64,000 nt of DNA from the NCBI GenBank assembly GCA_039621445.1, contig CP154954.1, forward strand, positions 60,198,168-60,262,167. Direction: 5' to 3'. Shown one piece after another: positions 56,708 through 64,000 of this stretch. The first letter of the stretch is position 1; every line of letters begins with the position of its first letter. Below the pieces are notes generated by a model, which saw only the letters and a program-made list of their open reading frames with translations, did not search any database and was not told the origin of the DNA. The stretch is from Euglena gracilis. Its lineage: Eukaryota > Euglenida > Euglenophyceae > Euglenales. A program made the translations under genes and the position numbers.

Positions 56708-57345
56708 CTGGGGGGCAGCGGTCCAGGTCCGTTTGGGTGATGTCGATGCCGTCGAGGCTGACCTTCCTGCAACTGAGCCGCGGCAGCGAAGCGGCAGAGC
56801 TGGAGGGCCCGTCCAGGTCCCCAGCGGGCCGTTGCCCCCTGGCACAGGTGGAGTGGGTCAAACCTCCGGAGGTGGACAGAGTGCGCGATGAGGCCGTGGC
56901 GAAAGGGACAGTGCCCTCTGGGGACACACCTCCCTGTTCACCAACAAACACTAAAATGACAAAAGTGTGGTATATGAAAAACTGTTCGTTGGACGGTGGG
57001 GAGGGGCGTTTAAATAGCGACAATCCCCTCTCCTCAGGAGGAAAGGCCCGGTCCAGGCGAAATGGAGTGTCGAGGCTGATGTTGGCATCGTTGGCAGACA
57101 TGTCGCATTGGGAGTCTTCTGGCACCTCGCTGGCAGCGACACTTGGATGAGGGCGGGCTGACTTTGGACTGCGGCGTGCATGTGTCAAATCAGAGTTGAA
57201 ACGTGTGTCAAACCGAGTCACCCCTCGGGACGCAATGTGAATTTCGAGAAATCTGTCGTTCAAAACGGCTGCAATCCTGGTTCCGTACCTGCTGTCCAAC
57301 ACATCGCTGGGGGTGAACCACTTTTTCTTCTGGCACGGGGGCTCT
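56708..57345 (-). CDS. SUMO protease exon(s) before the catalytic domain
   Basis: From about 57345 the minus frame reads CQKKKWFTPSDVLDSRYGTR, IAAVLNDRFLEIHIASRGVT and so on to SANDANISLDTPFRLDRAFP. It continues, possibly across a short intron near 57020-56960, to LSCRKVSLDGIDITQTDLDR then CPP. The last part is the segment that precedes the Ulp1 start (ITxxDL...PGEFLNDN). The exon ends at 56708 before a GC donor, and the phase joins exactly to the exon starting at 56421. Confidence 0.7.
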
Positions 57346-58264
57346 TGCAGGTGCGCTGACGGACATCACGTTTGCCTTTGCTTGGCGCTGCCCTTTGCGC
57401 CGAGGGGCAGTTGTCCTCTGTCGACTCCGGGGCTGCCATCATTCCCTGTGGTTGCTTGTATGAATGCGCCTGCGCTTAGCGGACACCCGCTTAGAGGTGA
57501 TACATTTGGGCTTGCTGGAAAAGCTATTTGAAGAAAAATGTCGAAAATGCAAAAATGCATCAGCAGCTTTTTTATGGACAAAAGCATGGAAATTGGAGTG
57601 GACAGCCCATTTGCGACCTATTTTGCGACCTATTTTAAACCCACCTTCATACAAAAAAAACGGTCGAAAACTTCATTTCTGTCCGGCCCTTCGGAGGACA
57701 AGTTGGAAAAAGGCGGCTGGCTGGCAGGCTGGTTGCCCCCCCCCCTTCAGCTAAAGCGATACAGCAGAGGGAGGATCAACAACAGAACAGAGGAAGAGAA
57801 TCACCGATGTGAGCGTCGAAAGAGGCGTCACAAACACCAAAAAATTTAAAACATTGGAGTTTTGTGCATTTTGGGAGGATATTTCACTTTCGAATCGACA
57901 CAAAACCATAACAAAAAATATTTGTGCAAACAATCAAACTTCAGGAATATTCAAACATGAGGGGGAATCTGGTTTTTTTTAAAAAAAAGTGTGACGTTCA
58001 TTTCCCAGCAAGAAAACACACACACAAAAAGAGCAGCATTTTAAGACCCCCCGGGGGTTCACAGCTCGGCGCCTCCCCCGCCCACAAACCAGGCCATCTG
58101 AAGGTAGTTTCCAAAAATTTTCCAGCGCTTCGTGCCAGTTGCATACCCATACTTGAAAAGAAATGACAGCACAAAAGAATCCTGAAAAAAAAAACATTTG
58201 CCACAAAACCTCCAGCAGCAAAAAATGGGACGTTGATACAGATTGAGGCTTACACCTAGCGTCC

Positions 58265-58420
58265 GAAATGATTGCCCAGGCTGGCAAAAATATTTGCCCC
58301 AACCAGTCAAAATTTTCGCCCGGCGCCCTCAAAAAAATTTGCCCAAAGCTCTCAAAAATTTTTGCACCGCGCCGCCAAAAATATTTGCACTTGCTCAAAA
58401 AAATATTTGCCCTCCGTCAT
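58265..58420. repeat. Degenerate AAAAATATTTGCCC array
   Basis: About six units of 20-25 bp built on AAAAATATTTGCC; a related but inverted set (GTGCAAAAATTTTTGAGATAAA) lies at 59590-59715. Confidence 0.75.
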
Positions 58421-59475
58421 TCAATTTTTGCACAATGAAAAAAGCCTTACACTGGACAATGGGAAAAGATCAACTCCGATTGAACGTCTTACAACACATT
58501 TTTTAAAAAAAATCTGAGTATATGAGGCGCGGGGGCTCAAGACGGAGTCTGCATCTTTGGCAGCCGATGCAAAACACAAATGTTTGTTGTGTTCAATCAC
58601 CATGTTGCGCACGTAGAGTTGGTGAACACCCTATTTGTCAAAAGCCAACTGGGAGGCCTTGTGCGAGCAGCCAAAATGGCCAAAGTGGATGGACATGGCT
58701 CAAAATCTGGTCAGAAAAATGACATAAAAGGCCCAGCATTTCCTAAACTTATTAAAAATATTTGAAAATATCCCAAAAAATGGTTGTCGATCTGCCAAAA
58801 ACTGCCCAAAATGAAGCCTCAATGGATTGAACACGACATCAAAAAATCCATGATGACCATGAATTGGCCCCAAAAATTTCAAAAAATGCCCAAAATTAAT
58901 GCAAAAAAACTGCCTGAAATGGCAGAAAACCAGCCAAAAATGGCTCAAATGGCAGAAATTTTGCAAATTTTTTGGGGGGTTTTGATACAAGCTGCCAACA
59001 TATGCAGTGTTTTTCCTTGCCAAAAAATCATCACACTACATCACATCGCTGTGTCTCTCCTTTCTAACATTGAGCATAAAAACACTCAATGCGCTTCTTT
59101 GAGCAGTGCACTTAATATGGTCAAGATTTTTCACAACCATGAATGAATGCAAACTCCAAAACCAGAAATTGGTATTTGGAAATGTCCAAGAACTCCTGTC
59201 TTTGATTTTTCTCAATACCACATGTTGGCATTGGAGTTTTATTGTCCATTAACAGCGAATTGCATTTGGAAAAGAGCTCAAAAAGGCTTGAAATGGACCA
59301 ATGTAACTCATTTGTCAAAGGTTGGAATGAAGCGAGACAAATTCTGAGGTCAATCGGCTTTTGCAGCAATGACATTTCCGCTTCAAACCATTCATTTCCG
59401 CAATCTGAACCATCTTGGTCGGCTTTGGGGGGGCTCCAACAAAATCATTATTCAAGACGCAGCACTTTGGACGGA

Positions 59476-59497
59476 GTCTGCGTCTTAAGACGCAGAC
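59476..59497. repeat. Perfect 22-bp palindrome
   Basis: GTCTGCGTCTT is followed directly by its reverse complement. Partial copies (GACGGAGTCTGC) occur at 58541-58552 and 59470-59481. Confidence 0.95.
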
Positions 59498-59801
59498 CTC
59501 ATGGCCAAAGTCTGGCGCCTTTGACACAGACTCTGCCCTGAGTCCCTGCGCCTTAGACTTCAGGGCAACTGTGCAAAACACCGGATCCGTGTGCAAAAAA
59601 ATTTTTTCGGAACAGAGGCAAATATTTTTGAGATAAAGTGCAAAAAATTTTGAGATAAAATGCGAACAAATTTTTAACAGGTGCAAACATTTTTGAGATA
59701 AAGTGCAAAAATATTGACCGGAAATCCAGAAAAATACGGTGTGAAGTGCGAAAGATTCGGGCGTTAGGTGTAATCCCCACATTTGCAGCCACAGAATCCG
59801 A

Positions 59802-59843
59802 GATTATACGTACGAGATTATACGTACGAGATTATACGTACGT
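59802..59843. repeat. GAGATTATACGTAC tandem repeat, three units
   Basis: Three perfect 14-bp units, each with the palindrome GTAC at the junction. Confidence 0.9.
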
Positions 59844-60694
59844 ATATGCCATCCTTGCCATATTGCGATCGGGATTTGTGTGTTCAGCTGACAGCTGGTG
59901 AAGAATTGAGTAAAACTAGTCCTGAAGAGGTGGTGCAAATGCCTCGTGAATCTTGATTTTTTTGATGTTCTTTGCTGCTCCTAGTCTGACAGCGTTGTCA
60001 TTGTCCGCATCAAGCATCGCTGTTTCTAACACATACACACAAAGCTTGTGGGCTGTAGTCACAGAAAGTAGCACCTGGAAAGAAGCAAAACATCACTGAA
60101 GTTTGCAGGGCAAACAAGTCAAAACTGGCTAAATGCTTCTCACCAACCCCCATGCTATGCCCCCCCCACACAGTTGAAACTCCCCCAGACAACCGCCAAA
60201 CCTCGACTTGTGCCTCCCGATAGAGAAAACAATGATGAAGAAACACGAGGACAAAAATGAATCGAAAAAAACCAAAGACACTGATGGGCATCAAATGAGA
60301 TCTCATCAGGTTTTTGCCCAGTTGCCCAACTTTATACCCCAGGGTAAAAAGTTTGTTTGTGGACTCCTTCCAGATGCAAACAAAGCCCAAAGGTATTTCC
60401 CCCAACCAAGAACCCCCCCAGGGTCCAATCACCTGACCAGATCCTCTGAGCTGCTGAAGGGGTTAAAGGTGGGGGGACAACCAACCGACTTGCCGTGGAT
60501 GAAAAAGGGGGAAAATCTGACCAAAATCCATCTTCTTAACTTGATTTGCTTATGCAAAAAAATGCAAATTGCAATTTGCATGCTTCCCCCCCCCTGCTCC
60601 GCCGTGCGATGAACCTTTGTTTCAATCCTTGTCCAGGTAACGGGCACAATCAACCACAGGGCAAGGATTGGCACCACGCGCCGGGTTCAGAGAC

Positions 60695-60865
60695 AGGTCC
60701 CGGTTGAACCAGTGTTGGGGGCAGGCTGTGGCGTCGGCTGTTCACCGCCATCTCCAGGTCGTCGCTGTCGAGATCCACGCTGTCCACCCGGGCGTTCCCC
60801 TCCGCGAACTTCGGCAGCGTGCCGTCGCGCAGGCCCTGCAAGAAGGCGTCCTCGGTGGCAGCATC
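60695..60865 (-). CDS. Candidate upstream exon, acidic
   Basis: After CTTGCAG the minus frame reads DAATEDAFLQGLRDGTLPKF, AEGNARVDSVDLDSDDLEMA and VNSRRHSLPPTLVQPG. Strand and position suit an N-terminal exon of the SUMO protease gene, but a separate gene is possible. The donor is a weak GT. Confidence 0.55.
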
Positions 60866-60999
60866 CTGCAAGCTTTAGGAAGAGAAGTCCGTGCCAAAAC
60901 ACTGATGGCAAATGTTCACATCCCAGGAAACCGCAATGGACCGTTGTGCCTGTGACTCAGCTGTTTCAAGAAAATTGTTGTATGTTCTTCAGATGATAG

Positions 61000-61330
61000 C
61001 TTAAAGGCAGGGTTCGATATAAGGACAGGTGGGGGGGGGTGGTCCGGACCCCCCCCTGCGGGCCAGGAGGGGGGGGGGTGGGGGGCCACCCCCCCCCACA
61101 AAACAGGTGCGGGTCAGGGTGGCCGAAAATTTTGACCAAAACGACCAAAAGTGCCATTTGGGGCACTTTTTGCAAAAATGTGCCAAAAAATGCAAAAATT
61201 TTCGACGCGAAGCGCCGTGTGACCTTTTGGGGGGGGTCAATTTTTGCCCCCAGGTCGGTCACCCCCTTGCAGGCCTTGGTACCCCCCCGGGCCCAGGAGG
61301 GGGGGGGGGGGTGGGGGGGACCCGCCCTCC
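61000..61330. repeat. GGTTCGATATAAGG-headed snap-back repeat
   Basis: Begins with GGTTCGATATAAGGACAGG, then poly-G/poly-C snap-backs and GGTCCGGACC, and contains CGACGCGAAGCGCCG at 61203-61217. Other GGTTCGAT heads followed by GGTGGG are at 29826 and 36082. Confidence 0.6.
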
Positions 61331-61479
61331 ACCTCATGTCGCCCTCCACTTCCCCTGCTTAAAAAGGTAATGAATGCATATAGAAGAGAAATGTAATGAC
61401 AAAACAGGAGGTAAACCGCAAAAACTGTGAGGATAGAAAATTGTTGTATGTAGAGAATGTTAAAAAGGAAACAAGGATG

Positions 61480-61690
61480 GTGGGGGAGGGTGAGGGAAGG
61501 GTTTGTGGGGGGGGAAGGGGGGGGGGTGGGGGAAATAGGTGCAAAATTCAAAAAAAGGGAAAAAAAAATTTGGGAATGAAAAAAAAAAAGAGAATTTTTT
61601 TCGGGGGGGAAATGGCGGTGGGGACGGGGGGGGGGGGGGTGTGGGCCAGGGGTGGAGGGGGGGGGGGGGTGGGGGGGAGGAGACCTAACA
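61480..61690. repeat. G-rich low-complexity block
   Basis: Long G runs with A interruptions; the complementary strand gives only Pro-rich chance frames. Confidence 0.8.
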
Positions 61691-61770
61691 TAGAAAAACC
61701 CTGGAAAGAGGGAGATAATGAAGAAATGAAATTCACATACAACCGTCTGAAATTCACCCATCAATCTTCC

Positions 61771-61807
<37 letters not shown>

Positions 61808-61838
61808 TAATAATAATAATAATAATAACAACAACAAT
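61771..61838. repeat. (TAA)n trinucleotide repeat
   Basis: About 20 AAT units with one ATG interruption, ending in ACAACAACA. Confidence 0.95.
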
Positions 61839-62163
61839 ACAGCTGCAGATGTGCTGGTTTTCCATGCTCTTGAAGCAAAGTTGCGTGTGGCTCAGAGCAC
61901 AAACTTTCGACTTCAGGCGAAGGTCCTGTAGAGCGTTTTTTAGCAGGTTGAATTGGTGCCAGGGGCCCACTGTAATGAAATGTGCAGATGAGTCTGGGGT
62001 ACATAGACACAAGGAAGAAGGAGAAGGGCAAATTGGATCAAAGAAAGAATGCTTAAGCTGATTTTTATAGGTCTCACTATTCTATGTGACATCTGCAAGC
62101 ATGTTTAAACAATAGCCGAAATGTGAAAATTAATGGAATTTCAGTTACATCTTTATTGTCAAA

Positions 62164-62193
62164 CCATTGCAGTTTTATGGTGAAACTGCAATG
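62164..62193. repeat. Perfect hairpin CCATTGCAGTTT / AAACTGCAATGG
   Basis: A 12-bp stem with a loop of six bases lies in AT-rich DNA. No coding context. Confidence 0.9.
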
Positions 62194-62694
62194 GTACAGT
62201 TTTCCCATGACTGCACCATGGCAATTTTAAAATGTAACTTTACTGTACAGTTTACATGGTTAGAGTCAAAATGTCTGGGAAAATTAGAAAACCATACTCA
62301 AGAAATGAAAATAGAACCGAATAATCTTGGAATTAACATAAAGTGGGCCGACAGTTTATCTTCATGGCCCAAATCAATGCCCAAATCTGAATCCAAAACA
62401 CTCACAACTGGAGCCCAGTAGAAGGGCTGTAAAACCGTCATTCCGCACCATCAGTAACGGTAACCATCCAGGGGGGCCCTGGGCGAGATTCAGAGAGCCC
62501 ATCCAACTCAAGGGAAATGCTAGCCACAGCCATGCGTGTTCGACTGGAGTGTTAGAATCCAGGAGGAGCCTGGCCTTCGCCAACGGTTTCATCCCGCCCT
62601 TTGAGACAGGATGGGGAAAATGAGGAAGATCCTTCTTTGGGCGGTGAGCGGTGGAATTGCTTGGGGAGCTTCAGCAGCGGTGAATCTGGCGGTG

Positions 62695-62790
62695 ATCACA
62701 CGAAAGGCTGGCAGCGGGGCTCAAAGTGCTTGCTGTTGGGCTTCCAATACTTCGCAGGCAGGTCGGACAACGTCGCGCGGTAGTCGAACA
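62695..62790 (-). CDS. Candidate upstream exon
   Basis: The minus frame reads LVFDYRATLSDLPAKYWKPN then SKHFEPRCQPF, ending at a GT. Aromatic-rich and protein-like but unrecognised. It may be the first visible exon of the SUMO protease gene or part of a gene further right. Confidence 0.45.
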
Positions 62791-62799
62791 CCAGAAATG

Positions 62800-64000
62800 T
62801 GCGGTGCGGAGTGAAGCAATGCCAAGAGCGGAGTGCAGCAACATATCAGATGGGGAAAATCTCAAGAAGGCAACACCCAGATGAAATCCTCCCATCCCCA
62901 TCAGCTGGCAATAAATAAAGGGGGTTCCAGGATCAAAATAGAACAAATGCTCACTCAGGGGACAAAAAAAAATCAAAAAAGAGATCAGAAGCTGGCCTAT
63001 GTGTGCGTCAAATGCACGAAAGAATTGGATGTGGCGGACTTTACACTTTCTCATGCATTTAAACTGAAAATTTCACAAAAAAAAAACTCATTCAATGCCA
63101 TTGTTGTCCTTTTGAGAGCAATGTCTTCAAACAATCAGATGCACTCCCACCAAAGGCGGTAGATCGAGGAAGGCTTCAATGTCAAGGAAAATGGCGAAGA
63201 GATCTGCAGTCGGGAGCATTGCAGATGAATTGGCCATACAAATCCTTCAACAAGTAAGGGGGGTACTGCAAAAAAATTGTTGTCATTGTTGTCATTGTTG
63301 TCAATCACTCCCTTGAAAAAGGAGTTGCAAGTAGGCCATCATCCACCAGAAGGTTGAATGGTCGGGGCAGAAGTGAACACGAGTCTTTGTAGCATAGGGA
63401 TGTCTTGCTGAGAACTACCAAGATACTCTGACGAAACTCTGAAAGATGCAAAACTTCGGGCAAAAACCAAGGGCTTGAAGATGTTTTGCAAGGTTCTGTC
63501 CTTGCCCCCCGTGGGAGAGGAGTAACTTTCCATTTTCAAAAAAAAACAGCAAGTTTTTGAAAACCAACCAGTCAGTTTGGGCTCGGACCAAAATGGCCCA
63601 AATTTAATTGATTTGGTTTGTTTCTTTCAAAAAAAATTGTGGCACTTTTCCAAGTGGGTCAGAACCCCACCAGGATGGGAGGGGGGTGTTCGACCCGCCC
63701 CCATCCACCACCTACGGGATTTCGGGGACTCCTATACAGCCCTGCTGGAGAAGGGGTCCGAAACCCAAAGCCAGCCAACATCGAAAAAACCAGTCAGCCC
63801 CTCCCCCCCCCCCCGATATTGAGGAAGACACAGACTGAGCAAGGTTTGGTTCTGACAGTACTCCTCAAAGCGGGTAAATGAGGAATGAAGAGGATGTTGT
63901 GGTGTAAAATCAACACGACGAAGATAGGGGGTGTGATCCACAGTTGGCAGCTTGTTTTTTGGGACGCTGATTTTTTTTATTTTAACAATTTTTTTTTGAA
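62800..64000. other. Right end without a recognised gene
   Basis: Mixed A-rich DNA with a TTGTTGTCA triplet repeat at 63278-63304 and an AACCAGTCAG unit with poly-C at 63789-63814. No supported exon. Confidence 0.5.

Larger units (their letters stand above)
57460..60694. other. Stretch without a recognised gene
   Basis: A-rich DNA with degenerate CAAAAATATTTGCCC arrays (58265-58420 and 59590-59715), the palindrome at 59476-59497 and the 14-bp array at 59802-59843. No exon-like GC-rich island was found. Confidence 0.5.

Overview
The window is eukaryotic nuclear DNA. Coding blocks are GC-rich and split by introns, the spaces between them are filled with homopolymer G/C tracts, microsatellites and dispersed inverted-repeat elements, and there are no bacterial-type operons or ribosome binding sites. 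The species cannot be named from sequence alone. Short AT-rich introns on the left and 1-4 kb introns on the right, plus Ala/Pro-rich exons, would suit a protist, an alga or an early-branching opisthokont.

Region 1 (1-~9,540) stands apart. Two genes lie head to tail on the minus strand. Gene A (4198 to 50) has 11 exons, nine of its ten junctions are in phase, and it carries a ParB/sulfiredoxin-like domain. Gene B (7677 to 4569) is long and unrecognised. The region is studded with about 19 copies of a short palindrome, GAAGCGGNNNNCCGCTTC, which then stop abruptly. The palindromes sit in most introns of gene A, between genes, and in frame inside coding exons of gene B. A ParB-like protein beside many identical palindromes recalls a ParB-parS system. 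This is the best candidate in the window for an undescribed system or a large mobile element.

Region 2 (~9,540-36,633) holds scattered plus-strand exons. They begin with the C-lobe end of a protein kinase domain (11302-11424) and continue through Pro/Ser/Ala/Arg-rich exons; the last three (33451-36633) are joined in consistent phase. No N-lobe lies in the window, so the 5' part is beyond the left edge (Region 1 would then sit inside a very large intron) or is lost. The introns carry CA repeats, TA-flanked fold-back elements with telomere-like cores, a decayed hAT transposon with subterminal repeats, a 213-bp tandem duplication and several MITE-like families.

Region 3 (~39,600-57,400, perhaps to 62,800) is a minus-strand gene convergent with the kinase gene. 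It encodes a SENP6/7-like SUMO protease (Ulp1, C48), with the N-terminal LNDNIIDFYL block, the His-Trp block, the Gln/Asp-Cys-Gly block and the C-terminal KRRFI block all recognisable on separate exons, followed by a low-complexity tail. One catalytic exon has a reading-frame break. A 13-N gap at 36634-36646 lies between the two convergent genes. The rest is intronic or intergenic repeat DNA, including two well-matched copies of a 400-bp element with TA target duplications.
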